The notes: a model not told the origin generated them from the letters alone. A DNA stretch of 64,000 bases from CAVVEQ01 sp963806635 (GCA_963806635.1 CAWDZA010000016.1:1-64000), one strand, 5' to 3'. Counted from the first letter of the stretch, positions 44,708 through 53,251 are shown. Program-made: numbers and translations.

Positions 44708-45503
44708 ACGCGTTCTTTCGATCGTAGTAATATTGCCAATTGTCATCCTGGCTGTATGGCTGGGAACCTGGACCACCACCCTGCTGGTCGCTTTTTTCAC
44801 CGGCATGGCTGCCTGGGAATACGCGGACTTATTCAAGAGCGGAAAATATCAACCCAATACTGTTTTGATCGTGGCGGGCTCCATCCTGCTGGTGTTCGCC
44901 CGGCAGATCGCCGCTTTCCCCGGCAGCAGCCTGGTGCTCGTCACCTTCATCATGGTGCTCATGATCTACCACACCTTCGCCTATCAAAGAGGAGTGGAAA
45001 CCGCCGCGGTGGATTTCGCCATTTCACTGGCTGGGGTTGCGTATCTTGGTTGGATGATGGGTTATTTCATCTCGCTGCGCGGCCTGGAGAACGGTTTTTA
45101 CTGGATCGCCCTGGCCTTCCTGGCCAGTATGTTCTCGGATATGGGCGCTTTCCTCATCGGGCGGAAGATCGGTCGAACCAAGATGATGACCCGAGTCAGC
45201 CCCAATAAATCTTGGGAAGGCTATATCGGCGGCGTGGTGGTTGCGATATTACTCACAGGGCTGATCGCCTGGGGAGTCCATCAATTTATCCCGGCAGTCA
45301 CGCTGCAGGCGGGTTTGGTTATAGGCCTGGTGGTCTCAGTGCTGGCGCCGCTGGGGGATTTCGGTGAGAGCATGCTCAAACGCCCCTTCGGGATCAAGGA
45401 TTCCTCTGACCGCATTCCCGGGCACGGCGGCTTCCTGGACCGCATCGATGCCTTCCTCTGGGCTGCCGTGATCGGCTATTACCTTACCCTGATTCTGACT
45501 TGA
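44700..45503 (+). CDS. cdsA: phosphatidate cytidylyltransferase (267 aa)
   Basis: CdsA makes CDP-diacylglycerol from phosphatidate and CTP. It is a multi-pass membrane protein with the signature KRPFGIKDSSDRIPGHGG followed by LDRIDAF near the C-terminus and a conserved SPNKSWEGYIGG. The TTG at 44700 is chosen because it opens directly into the basic MVKR tail and first helix; the frame extends upstream inside uppS but would add hydrophilic sequence. Confidence 0.94.
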   Translation: MVKRVLSIVVILPIVILAVWLGTWTTTLLVAFFTGMAAWEYADLFKSGKYQPNTVLIVAGSILLVFARQIAAFPGSSLVLVTFIMVLMIYHTFAYQRGVETAAVDFAISLAGVAYLGWMMGYFISLRGLENGFYWIALAFLASMFSDMGAFLIGRKIGRTKMMTRVSPNKSWEGYIGGVVVAILLTGLIAWGVHQFIPAVTLQAGLVIGLVVSVLAPLGDFGESMLKRPFGIKDSSDRIPGHGGFLDRIDAFLWAAVIGYYLTLILT

Positions 45504-45531
45504 TCCCCCAAAATTAGAGAGGTGGCTCCCG

Positions 45532-46512
45532 ATGGCTGAACCTACCCGTAACCTGGCACTTGAGCTTGTCCGTGTCACCGAAGCAGCCGCACTGGCTGCC
45601 GGGCGTTTTGTGGGGCGCGGAGATAAGAACGCGGCGGATAAGGCCGCCGTGGATGCCATGCGCCTGGTGATGAATTCCATCCAGATGGATGGCGTGATCG
45701 TGATCGGCGAGGGGGAAAAAGATGAAGCCCCGATGCTCTTCAATGGTGAGCGGCTTGGGACCGGTGTTGCCCCGGCGGTGGATATCGCCGTAGATCCCAT
45801 CGACGGCACCCGCCCACTGGCCAACGGGTTGGATAATACCATCGCCGTGGTCGCCCTCGCACCCCGCGGAACCATGTTCAACCCTGGACCTTTTGTCTAT
45901 ATGAACAAGCTGGTTGTTGGACCTGCCGCCGCCGGGGTGATCGATATACAGGCTCCCGTGCGGGATAACCTGGAAAAGATCGCCCACGCAAAAGGGGAAA
46001 AGGTGGATGACCTCACCGTGGTCATCCTCGACCGGCCTCGCAACGAAGCTCTTGTGCGCGAAGTGCGTGGTTGCGGCGCGCGCATCCGCCTGATCCATGA
46101 TGGCGATGTGGCCGGGGCGCTGATGACTGCCTGGCCGGAATCACATATCGACGTGCTTATGGGGGTGGGGGGGACGCCCGAGGGAGTGATCGCCGCCGCC
46201 GCGCTGCGCTGCATGGGCGGCAGCATCCAGGGCAGGCTTTATGCGCGCACGCCGGAGGAGGAAACCCGCGGCAGACAGGCAGGTGTGGATTTTGAAAAAG
46301 TGCTCACCCTGGATGACCTTGTTGGCTCGCAGGATGTCTTCTTCGCTGCCACCGGCATCACCGGAGGGGAACTCTTGAAGGGCGTGGATTATGGCGCCGG
46401 CACTGCCGAGACTGACAGCCTGGTGATGCGCGGGCTCACCGGCACCATCCGGCATATCACCGCCACCCACCAGCTCAGCCGGTTGGATAGCATTTCAAGC
46501 ATTCAGTATTAA
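45532..46512 (+). CDS. glpX: fructose-1,6-bisphosphatase class II (326 aa)
   Basis: GlpX hydrolyses fructose-1,6-bisphosphate in gluconeogenesis. It has the lithium-sensitive phosphatase motifs GEGEKDEAPML and DPIDGTRPLANG, plus GVGGTPEGVIAAAAL and the C-terminal Ser-rich helix. GAGAGGTGG sits 6 nt before the ATG. It follows cdsA after 28 nt but belongs to a different pathway. Confidence 0.96.
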   Translation: MAEPTRNLALELVRVTEAAALAAGRFVGRGDKNAADKAAVDAMRLVMNSIQMDGVIVIGEGEKDEAPMLFNGERLGTGVAPAVDIAVDPIDGTRPLANGLDNTIAVVALAPRGTMFNPGPFVYMNKLVVGPAAAGVIDIQAPVRDNLEKIAHAKGEKVDDLTVVILDRPRNEALVREVRGCGARIRLIHDGDVAGALMTAWPESHIDVLMGVGGTPEGVIAAAALRCMGGSIQGRLYARTPEEETRGRQAGVDFEKVLTLDDLVGSQDVFFAATGITGGELLKGVDYGAGTAETDSLVMRGLTGTIRHITATHQLSRLDSISSIQY

Positions 46513-46522
46513 CCCATGTAAA

Positions 46523-46540
46523 GGCGCACGTCCTTGCGCC
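46523..46540. repeat. GC-rich hairpin (GGCGCA-TGCGCC) after glpX
   Basis: GGCGCA (523-528) pairs with TGCGCC (535-540) over a 6-nt loop, in a sequence of the type GTAGGGGCGCAAGGACGTGC (reverse strand). No T-run follows, so it is more like a short intergenic repeat than an intrinsic terminator. Confidence 0.5.
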
Positions 46541-46608
46541 CCTACGTGAAATCATTAATATCGTCATGGGGATAGCACTTTACGATTATTATTAACCGCG
46601 TATCCTGT

Positions 46609-46636
46609 GTAGAGACGCAGCATGCTGCGTCTCTAC
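46609..46636. repeat. 28-bp perfect palindrome, copy 1
   Basis: GTAGAGACGCAG-CATG-CTGCGTCTCTAC is its own reverse complement. An identical 28-bp copy lies at 54692-54719. It sits in the gene-free 280-bp gap between glpX and rplS. Confidence 0.9.
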
Positions 46637-46717
46637 TTGAAACATTTATATAATGGGAGGATGGCCTTCGCCCCTTCTTTGACCGATTCGATAAATACCA
46701 TTTTTACAAAATTCTCC

Positions 46718-46746
46718 TTGCATCCCCCGAATCCCCATGTTATAAT
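46718..46746 (+). promoter_or_regulatory. rplS promoter (TTGCAT-17-TATAAT)
   Basis: TTGCAT (46718-46723) and TATAAT (46741-46746) are spaced by 17 bp and give a leader of about 45 nt before the rplS ATG. Confidence 0.7.
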
Positions 46747-46797
46747 CCGCCCTCGCGTGTAGAAGCGCCGATCTTAGAAAAAAGCAAGGTGTCCAAC

Positions 46798-47145
46798 ATG
46801 AGTGTCGATATCAAGGCTGTTGAAGCCCCCGAAAACCCGAATATTCCCGAGCTGCGCACCGGCGATACCGTCAGTGTGCACGTCAAGATCAAAGAAGGCA
46901 ACCGCGAGCGTATCCAGGAATTCAAAGGCACCATCCTGTATATGCACCGCCGCGGGCAGAACTCCACCTTCACCGTTCGCCGCCTGGCCTCCAACGGTGT
47001 TGGCGTGGAGCGCAGCTTCCTGCTCCGCTCACCGCGCATCGATAAAGTTGTGGTCGAACGCCACAACCAGACCCGCCGCTCCCGCCTCTACTTCCTGCGC
47101 GATCGCACCGGCAAGAGCGCGCGCCTCAAACAGAAATTCTCATAA
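46798..47145 (+). CDS. rplS: 50S ribosomal protein L19 (115 aa)
   Basis: The family core is complete: ELRTGDTVSVHVKIKEGNRERIQEF, GTILYMHRRGQNSTFTVRR, GVGVERSFLLRSPRID, and RRSRLYFLRDRTGKSARLK at the end. The ATG at 46798 has AAGGTG about 8 nt upstream and is preferred to the GTG three codons earlier. It is monocistronic, with its own promoter and terminator, and lacks the rpsP-rimM-trmD neighbours found in many bacteria. Confidence 0.96.
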   Translation: MSVDIKAVEAPENPNIPELRTGDTVSVHVKIKEGNRERIQEFKGTILYMHRRGQNSTFTVRRLASNGVGVERSFLLRSPRIDKVVVERHNQTRRSRLYFLRDRTGKSARLKQKFS

Positions 47146-47167
47146 TCTCCTCTCTCCTATGTTTTTA

Positions 47168-47205
47168 GGGTGCAGCTTCCAACGAGGTTGCACCCGCTTC
47201 TTTTT
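47168..47205 (+). terminator. rplS terminator overlapping the next promoter
   Basis: GGGTGCA (168-174) pairs with TGCACCC (189-195), and a C/T-rich tail ending in TTTTT follows. The 3' arm includes TTGCAC (188-193), which with TAGAAT (210-215, 16-bp spacing) could be the promoter of the next gene. Confidence 0.6.
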
Positions 47206-47222
47206 AAATTAGAATTGTCATT

Positions 47223-47939
47223 ATGACCACACCCATCATCGGAGTCACCTCCGCGGAACTTGCCCCGATAACCCGCAACGATAAGGAAGCCTACACCCGC
47301 GCGGTGGAGATAGCCGGCGGCTCGCCCGAGCTGATCCCTGCCGATTTACCGCTGGAGGCGCTGGATACGCTTATCGCCCGGCTGGATGGCATCCTCCTCA
47401 CCGGCGGCGGAGATCTCGACCCTGCCCGCTTCAATGGCACTCCCCACCCGGGCGTTTATGGCGTCTCGGCAAGCCGGGATGCCACCGAGATCGAGCTGGC
47501 CTTGCGTGCGCGTGACCTGCGAATCCCAATCTTCGGCATCTGCCGCGGCTGCCAGGTGATGAATGTAGCTTACGGCGGGAGCCTCTATACTCATATTCTC
47601 GACCAGCTTCCCGGTGCGCTCGAGCACAGCCACGATAAATTCCGCGAGGAGCACCACTTCGTCAGCATCGATCCCGATTCCCTGCTGGAGTGCATCACGG
47701 GAACCAACGAACTGGCGGTGAACAGCCTTCATCACCAGGGGATCTCCCGGGTGGCATCAAACCTTATCCCCACCGCCTGCGCGCCAGATGGCCTGGTGGA
47801 GGGGGTTGAGCTGCGCGGGCATCCCTTCGGGCTTGGGGTGCAGTGGCACCCAGAACACCTGACCGACCGCGGCGAAATGGCTGCCTTGTTCACAGCTCTG
47901 GTTGAGGCTGCAGGAAAATACCATGACCGGTCTGGTTAA
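47223..47939 (+). CDS. class I glutamine amidotransferase-like hydrolase, PuuD type (238 aa)
   Basis: This belongs to peptidase family C26, gamma-glutamyl-gamma-aminobutyrate hydrolase-like. The nucleophile elbow FGICRGCQVMNVAYGG carries the Cys, and VQWHPEHL supplies His and Glu. GGGDLDP and HHQGI match PuuD-like proteins. It likely cleaves gamma-glutamyl amides in the cytoplasm. TAGAAT ends 7 nt before the ATG and no Shine-Dalgarno is present, so the mRNA may be leaderless. It overlaps the murI start. Confidence 0.87.
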   Translation: MTTPIIGVTSAELAPITRNDKEAYTRAVEIAGGSPELIPADLPLEALDTLIARLDGILLTGGGDLDPARFNGTPHPGVYGVSASRDATEIELALRARDLRIPIFGICRGCQVMNVAYGGSLYTHILDQLPGALEHSHDKFREEHHFVSIDPDSLLECITGTNELAVNSLHHQGISRVASNLIPTACAPDGLVEGVELRGHPFGLGVQWHPEHLTDRGEMAALFTALVEAAGKYHDRSG

Positions 47940-48750
47940 TCCTGCCCCCATCGGGGTCTTTGATTCGGGTGTGGGCGGGCTTTCCGTTCTGAAAGCCATC
48001 CGCGCCCAATTGCCCGCCCAGCCGGTCTTCTATTTCGCCGACCAGGCGCATGTCCCCTACGGCTCGCGCAGCCTGGAGGAGGTGCGCGCCTTTTCCTCCG
48101 CCATCACCGAATTCCTGCTCGGCCTCGGCTCTGCCATCATCGTGGTCGCCTGCAACACCGCCTCCGCAGCCGCCCTGCAGGAGTTGCGCGCCCAATATCC
48201 GCAGACCCGCTTTGTGGGCATGGAGCCAGCGGTCAAACCTGCCGCCGAGCAGACCCGCACCGGCGTGGTGGGGGTGCTGGCCACGCCTGCCACCTTTCAG
48301 GGCAGATTGTATTCCTCGGTGGTCGAGCGCTTCGCCAAAGAGGTGATCATCCTGCAGGATACCTGCCCGGGGTTGGTGGGCGAGATCGAAAAGGGGGATA
48401 TGGAAGGCGCCGAAACCCGTCGCATCCTCGAAAGCGCCATCCGCCCCATGCTGGAGAAAAATATCGATACCATCGTGCTGGGCTGCACGCACTATCCGTT
48501 CGTTATCCCGCTCATCCGCCAGATTGCCGGCGCAGGGGTAAACGTGATCGACCCCGCCCCCGCCATCGCCCGTCAGACCGGCCGCGTGCTGGATTCGCTT
48601 GGCATCACCCAGTTACCTGATTTCCAGGCAGAGGTTCGTTTTTTCACCAGCGGACCTTCTGCTGAACTTGAAAAACTGCTGCCTCTCCTGCTGGGTGAGG
48701 ATGGAAAGGTCCAGCGGATCTCCTGGGATCCGGACGGTCATCTTTGCTGA
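47923..48750 (+). CDS. murI: glutamate racemase (275 aa)
   Basis: MurI supplies D-glutamate for peptidoglycan. The two catalytic cysteine motifs are present, VACNTASAAAL and LGCTHYPFV, together with IGVFDSGVGGLSVL, FADQAHVPYG and GMEPAVKPA. The ATG at 47923 has AGGAAAA 4-10 nt upstream and lies inside the end of the preceding gene, so the two are coupled. Confidence 0.95.
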   Translation: MTGLVNPAPIGVFDSGVGGLSVLKAIRAQLPAQPVFYFADQAHVPYGSRSLEEVRAFSSAITEFLLGLGSAIIVVACNTASAAALQELRAQYPQTRFVGMEPAVKPAAEQTRTGVVGVLATPATFQGRLYSSVVERFAKEVIILQDTCPGLVGEIEKGDMEGAETRRILESAIRPMLEKNIDTIVLGCTHYPFVIPLIRQIAGAGVNVIDPAPAIARQTGRVLDSLGITQLPDFQAEVRFFTSGPSAELEKLLPLLLGEDGKVQRISWDPDGHLC

Positions 48751-48784
48751 TAACCCGATCACAATATTCACAACCCCTCTTCAC

Positions 48785-48805
48785 CACTCAACCATTCAAC
48801 AATTC
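48785..48805. repeat. TCAAC octamer tandem repeat, copy 2
   Basis: CACTCAACCATTCAACAATTC contains two full TCAAC units and a degenerate third, upstream of the DUF3090 gene and just before a C/T tract and a TATACT box. The arrangement parallels the region upstream of secA. Confidence 0.55.
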
Positions 48806-48855
48806 TTCTTCTCCCCCTCCCCTCCCTGTTATACTAGCGCAAAGGAAATTCACCC

Positions 48856-49386
48856 ATGTCCCGAATTGATCTCGAAATGAACCCCGTCGACGCGTTGCGT
48901 GCGGATGCGATCGGCAAGCCTGGCAAGCGCGTCTTTTATCTGCAAGGCGAAAAGGAAGGCCAAAAAGCCACCCTGCTGGTGGAAAAGATCCAGCTCCAGG
49001 TTCTGGCCCAGGGGGTGCAGAAATTCTTTAGCGAGCTTTCCACCGAAAAGCCCGATCTTCCGCCTGTTGAGATGGAATGGAAGGAGAAGGATTTCCGCCT
49101 TTCTTCGCCACTGGACCCGCTCTTCCGCGTGGGCGAGATCGACCTGGTCTATGATCCCGACCTGGACCTGGCCGGGCTGGTCTGCCGGGAGATCCTCACG
49201 GAGGATAGCCTCCCGGAGGAAGCCGGAATCGTGCGTTTCTGGTGTACCCGCGCCCAGTTGCAGGCCCTGGCGGAGTGGATCGTGGAGCTGGCTGGAAGAG
49301 GCTTGAAGATCTGCCCCACCTGCGGTCAGCCGATGGATCCCGAGGGTCACCTCTGCCCCAAAAAGAACGGCCACAGCAAAAAATAA
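48856..49386 (+). CDS. DUF3090 family protein (176 aa)
   Basis: The sequence MSRIDLEMNPVDALRADAIG with PGKRVFYLQGEKEGQKATLLVEK matches the DUF3090 family, and the C-terminus carries a small zinc ribbon CPTCGQPMDPEGHLC. Other recognisable stretches are FRVGEIDLVYD and VRFWCTRAQLQALAE. The function is unknown. In actinobacteria such genes sit beside SCO1664-type genes, as here. A TATACT box lies about 20 nt upstream, and AAAGGAAA about 8 nt upstream of the ATG. Confidence 0.85.
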   Translation: MSRIDLEMNPVDALRADAIGKPGKRVFYLQGEKEGQKATLLVEKIQLQVLAQGVQKFFSELSTEKPDLPPVEMEWKEKDFRLSSPLDPLFRVGEIDLVYDPDLDLAGLVCREILTEDSLPEEAGIVRFWCTRAQLQALAEWIVELAGRGLKICPTCGQPMDPEGHLCPKKNGHSKK

Positions 49387-49399
49387 CCCGCTTCAAACC

Positions 49400-50146
49400 A
49401 TGGATTCCCTCCCCGCGCCGGTGATCACCCAGGAATCGATCCTCTCCACCCTGAACGAGGGGGAGATCGATTTGCAGGGGCAGTTCGTCTGGGGCTCCAA
49501 CTCCACATATCTCGTCAATGTGGTCACACCAGATCTCACCCTACCGGCCATCTATAAGCCCTCCCGGGGCGAGCGCCCGCTGTGGGATTTCCCCGCCGCC
49601 AGTCTGGCCCGCCGCGAGGTTTCTGCTTATCTGGTCAGCCAGGCGCTGGGCTGGCAGCTCGTCCCTCCCACCATCTTCCGGCGCAAAGGTCCTTTCGGAA
49701 AGGGATCCCTCCAGCTCTACATCCCGCATGACCCAAATCGACATTACTTCAGCCTTTCCGATACGGAAAAGGAATCCCTCAAAGAGGTCGCCTGCTTCGA
49801 CCTGCTGATCAACAATGCCGACCGCAAGGGCAGCCATGTCCTCTGGGACGAAGAAGGGCACCTGTGGGCCATTGACCACGGCATCTGCTTCCACCGCGAA
49901 TATAAACTGCGCACGGTGATCTGGGATTTCATCGGGCAGCCCATCCCGGCGGAATCCTTGACTTCGATCCAATCCCTCCTCCTGCCGGCACTGGGCGAGC
50001 CGGGCGACCCGAACGGGCTGCTTCACGATTGGCTGCTGCCCTCTGAAGTGAACGCTCTCCGCCGCCGTGCCGTCCGCCTGATTGAGGAGGGTATTTTCCC
50101 CCCTCCCCTGGGGAAGGATCGCCCCTACCCCTATCCCCCGCTTTGA
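49400..50146 (+). CDS. SCO1664-family PI3/4-kinase-like protein (248 aa)
   Basis: This small kinase-fold protein pairs with DUF3090. The lysine-bearing AIYKPSRGERPLWDF could be the ATP-binding strand; FDLLINNADRKGSHVL resembles the catalytic loop (N-x-D-R-K) of PI3/4-kinase and HipA-like kinases, and WAIDHGICFH the metal-binding D-x-G. A target is unknown. It follows DUF3090 after 13 nt and precedes homoserine dehydrogenase by 9 nt in one transcript. Confidence 0.8.
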   Translation: MDSLPAPVITQESILSTLNEGEIDLQGQFVWGSNSTYLVNVVTPDLTLPAIYKPSRGERPLWDFPAASLARREVSAYLVSQALGWQLVPPTIFRRKGPFGKGSLQLYIPHDPNRHYFSLSDTEKESLKEVACFDLLINNADRKGSHVLWDEEGHLWAIDHGICFHREYKLRTVIWDFIGQPIPAESLTSIQSLLLPALGEPGDPNGLLHDWLLPSEVNALRRRAVRLIEEGIFPPPLGKDRPYPYPPL

Positions 50147-50155
50147 GAGGATCGT

Positions 50156-51181
50156 ATGAAGAATTATCGCCTTGCGCTGGTTGGTTTTGGAAACGTGGGA
50201 CAGGCTTTTGCTCGCCTGCTTCTCCGCAAAGCGGACAATTTGGAAAGGGATTTCGGATTGGGTTTCACCGTCACCGGCATTGCCACGGGCCGGCATGGTT
50301 CGGTGATAGACCCCGCAGGGATCGATCTTGATCAGGCGCTTGCAGAAGCTTCCGCGGGGTTTTCCGGCGGGCTGTTTGGTAAGGATCACCCGGAAACCCT
50401 TGCATTCATTGCCGCCTGCCCCGCCGATGCCCTGCTCGAAAACTCCCCGGTCAATCCGCATACCGGAGAACCAGCCGCGGAACATCTGCGCGCAGCCCTG
50501 CGCCTGGGCATGCATGCCATCACCGCCAACAAGGGTCCGGTGGTCTTCGCCCACCGAGAGCTTTTCACTCTGGCTTCAGAAAAAGGCAGACGCTTTCTGT
50601 TTGAATCCTCCGTGATGGATGGCGCTCCCATCTTTTCTCTCTTTCGGGAGACCCTTCCGGTGGCGGAGCTGCGCGGGTTTACCGGCATTCTCAACTCCTG
50701 CACCAATTACATCCTGGGTCTCCTCGAACAGGGTGAATCCCTGGAAGAAGCCATTAATAAAGCCCAGTCCATCGGCATCGCTGAAACGGACCCCACCGCC
50801 GACCTGGATGGCTGGGATGCCGCGGTGAAGGTAGCCGCGCTCTGCAATGTGCTGATGGGCGCCGAGATCACCCCCCGTGATATCCCCAGAGAGGGTATCC
50901 GCTCGCTTACGGCGGAGGAAGTGCGCGCTGCCCGCACGCGTGGTGAGCGCTGGAAGCTCATCTGCCGCGCCGGGAAGGAAAACGGCAGCCTGGTCACCTC
51001 CATCCGCCCCGAGTTGGTGGATTCCAGCTCGCCCTTCTTCACCGTAGAAGGCACCAGCTCCATGGTGAAATTCGAGACCGATGTGCTGCCCGGGTTGGGC
51101 ATCCTGGAAATGAACCCTGGTCCGGAAACAACCGCTTTCGGGCTGCTCGCGGACCTGATCCGCGCGTTTAAAGAAAATTAA
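50156..51181 (+). CDS. hom: homoserine dehydrogenase, short form (341 aa)
   Basis: The enzyme reduces aspartate semialdehyde to homoserine on the way to threonine and methionine. The Rossmann motif LVGFGNVGQAF (residues about 8-18) and the catalytic-domain stretch KGPVVFAHRELF, then FTGILNSCTNYILG and ADLDGWDAAVKVAAL (with the catalytic Asp and Lys) are present. The C-terminal ACT domain and fused aspartokinase are absent, so feedback control by threonine through an ACT domain is not expected. GAGAGGATCGT precedes the ATG. Confidence 0.93.
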   Translation: MKNYRLALVGFGNVGQAFARLLLRKADNLERDFGLGFTVTGIATGRHGSVIDPAGIDLDQALAEASAGFSGGLFGKDHPETLAFIAACPADALLENSPVNPHTGEPAAEHLRAALRLGMHAITANKGPVVFAHRELFTLASEKGRRFLFESSVMDGAPIFSLFRETLPVAELRGFTGILNSCTNYILGLLEQGESLEEAINKAQSIGIAETDPTADLDGWDAAVKVAALCNVLMGAEITPRDIPREGIRSLTAEEVRAARTRGERWKLICRAGKENGSLVTSIRPELVDSSSPFFTVEGTSSMVKFETDVLPGLGILEMNPGPETTAFGLLADLIRAFKEN

Positions 51182-51183
51182 AC

Positions 51184-51828
51184 ATGAGCGAAGCGATCTG
51201 GCTGGCAGGCTCGGCGCTCCCGAAATCCTCCCGCGAATCCCCGCAGGACTGGGTTCAGCGCTTCCTGGGCGAAGAGCGGGTAAGACCGGAATGGATCACG
51301 TGCATCCAGGCTATCCAGAATAAGACCGCAACCATCCTCCCCACCTGGAATCTGCCCGTGCTCGCTTCCTCCTGGATTGGTGGCGCCGGTCAGGCACATG
51401 CCCTGCTCGGCTGGGTTTGCGCGGAGGTCCGCGCCGGAAAGCAGGATCTGGCGCTCTTGCTCGAAAAGGAACCGGAGGGTTGGAACGCCGCCCTGCTTGC
51501 CCCGCCAGCCTTCTTTGGTTCGCGGAACCGCATCCCGGGCGTAGCCCTGTTGGAAACCCGAACCTTCAACCACCCTGATGCTGAAAAGGCCCTTGCCGAG
51601 CAAGCCAACTGCCTCGCCCAGCACGGCCTTTCCCCCCTTCCAGATGGCGATCCTGCCGGTTTTTCGGCTGGCTGGGCTGATCCTGGCGGTTGGAACGGCA
51701 CGCGGGGTATCCTGGCTGCCCTGAACGCTGCCGCCCGGTTGTTGGAAGCCCGCGCTTCCGGTAAATCCGCCCTGCACACCGGCGGGGAAAATACGCCCGC
51801 CTTGGTGACCATCCTGGAGGCTCTGTGA
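51184..51828 (+). CDS. unassigned protein, thiolase-like but shortened (214 aa)
   Basis: I cannot assign it firmly. Two stretches recall thiolases: ASSWIGGAGQAHALLGWVCA with a following KQDLALLLEKEPEG (the active-site helix and the G-E-S region), and SAGWADPGGWNGTRGILAALN near the end (the GHPLGATGAR region). Thiolases have about 390 residues and a Cys-His-Cys set; here the length is roughly half and none of the three catalytic residues is evident. It sits between hom and folK with tight spacing (2 nt, then a 4-nt overlap). Confidence 0.6.
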   Translation: MSEAIWLAGSALPKSSRESPQDWVQRFLGEERVRPEWITCIQAIQNKTATILPTWNLPVLASSWIGGAGQAHALLGWVCAEVRAGKQDLALLLEKEPEGWNAALLAPPAFFGSRNRIPGVALLETRTFNHPDAEKALAEQANCLAQHGLSPLPDGDPAGFSAGWADPGGWNGTRGILAALNAAARLLEARASGKSALHTGGENTPALVTILEAL

Positions 51829-52319
51829 GCCGATCCGATATCCTCTACCTCTCCACCGGCTCCAATCTGGGCAACCGCGAGCAGAACCTCGCCAGCGCTC
51901 TGGCCGCCCTCTCCGATTCCCTGGCGGTCACGGCGGTATCGAGCATCTACGAAACCGAGCCCTGGGGCTATGCCGACCAGCCCGCCTTCCTCAACCAGGT
52001 GATCGCCGGCACAACGCCCCTCGATCCGCCCTCGATACATGCGCTTATCAAGTCTATTGAGACCGGGCTGGGACGCGAGCCCACCTTCCGCTACGGCCCG
52101 CGCCTGATCGATATCGATATCCTGTCCATCGGCAGCCTTGTGATGGATACCCCCGAACTGGTCATCCCCCACCCCCGCCTCCAGGAGCGCGCCTTCGTCC
52201 TGGTACCCCTGGCTGAGATCGCTCCCGACTGGGTGCATCCCGTTTTGCACCTCGGGGTAAAATCCCTGCTGGAAAAAGTGGATGCCAGTGGGGTAAAATT
52301 GTACCCGTCTGCACCCTGA
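51825..52319 (+). CDS. folK: 2-amino-4-hydroxy-6-hydroxymethyldihydropteridine pyrophosphokinase (164 aa)
   Basis: HPPK activates the pterin before condensation with p-aminobenzoate. Conserved features are STGSNLGNREQNL, YETEPWGYADQPAFLN, GREPTFRYGPRLIDIDIL and the HPRLQERAFVLVPL tail. The GTG start overlaps the upstream stop (GTGA), and folP follows after about 40 nt, forming a folate pair. Confidence 0.96.
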   Translation: MSRSDILYLSTGSNLGNREQNLASALAALSDSLAVTAVSSIYETEPWGYADQPAFLNQVIAGTTPLDPPSIHALIKSIETGLGREPTFRYGPRLIDIDILSIGSLVMDTPELVIPHPRLQERAFVLVPLAEIAPDWVHPVLHLGVKSLLEKVDASGVKLYPSAP

Positions 52320-52358
52320 GGTCTTTACCAGCGGCAGATCAAGATCTATGAGGAAACA

Positions 52359-53213
52359 ATGAAACCCTTACCCTTCGGTTCCAGAACGTACATCATGGGC
52401 ATCCTGAACGTCACCCCCGATAGCTTCTCCGGCGACGGCCTGATGAACTGCGGCGAGCTGACCCAGTGCGCCATCGAACAGGCCCACAAGTTCATGGATG
52501 GCGGCGCGGATATCCTGGATATCGGCGGCGAGAGCACCCGCCCCGGCTCCACCCCCGTCAGCGAGGAGGAGGAGCTTTCGCGCGTCCTGCCGGTGATCAA
52601 AGCCCTGCGCAGCGCGGATGTGGACGTGCTGATCTCCATTGACACCTATAAATCCAAGGTGGCGGAGGCTGCCCTGGGCGCCGGCGCCGACTGGATCAAC
52701 GACGGCTGGGCACTGCGCGCCGATCCGAAGCTCGGGAAAATGGCCGCCCGCGAAGGCGTGCCGGTGATCCTGATGCACAACCGCAGCAAACCCTCAAACG
52801 TGGAGCTGAATGAACGACTCGGCAACCGCTATGTGGGCACCGACTACAAGGACCTGATCGGTGAGGTCAAGAACGAGCTGCTGGAGGCCGTTCAGCGCGC
52901 CCACCAAGCGGGTATCGAGAACGACCGAATCATCCTCGATCCCGGCATCGGCTTCGGCAAGACCGTCGCCCAGAACCTGGAACTTATTGACCGCCTGGCG
53001 GAGATCAAAGCCCTGGGGTACCCGGTGCTGCTGGGCCCCTCGCGCAAGTCCTTTATCGGTTACACCCTCGACCTGCCGCCCAACCAGCGCATGGAGGGCA
53101 CGGCTGCCACGGTGGCCATCGGCATTGCCCACGGCGCGGATCTCGTCCGCGTGCACGACGTGGAAGCCATGGTGCGCGTGGCGCGCATGACCGACGCCAT
53201 CGTGCGCCGCTAA
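52359..53213 (+). CDS. folP: dihydropteroate synthase (284 aa)
   Basis: FolP condenses the activated pterin with p-aminobenzoate and is the sulfonamide target. The TIM-barrel motifs MGILNVTPDSFSGDG, GADILDIGGESTRPGS, ISIDTYKSKVAEAAL, ILDPGIGFGKTVAQNL and LLGPSRKSFIG are complete. GAGGAAACA precedes the ATG. Confidence 0.97.
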   Translation: MKPLPFGSRTYIMGILNVTPDSFSGDGLMNCGELTQCAIEQAHKFMDGGADILDIGGESTRPGSTPVSEEEELSRVLPVIKALRSADVDVLISIDTYKSKVAEAALGAGADWINDGWALRADPKLGKMAAREGVPVILMHNRSKPSNVELNERLGNRYVGTDYKDLIGEVKNELLEAVQRAHQAGIENDRIILDPGIGFGKTVAQNLELIDRLAEIKALGYPVLLGPSRKSFIGYTLDLPPNQRMEGTAATVAIGIAHGADLVRVHDVEAMVRVARMTDAIVRR

Positions 53214-53251
53214 ACCCTGCGTAACATCCTTCATTAAAATTGGAGTAAATT

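Noticed and set aside
46513..46797. Possible tRNA or small RNA in the glpX-rplS gap
   Set aside because: No cloverleaf or T-loop sequence; the gap holds two palindromic repeats and the rplS promoter only.
49541..50554. 337-codon minus-strand ORF opposite the SCO1664-like and hom genes
   Set aside because: Spans two well-supported plus-strand genes and has no coherent domain.
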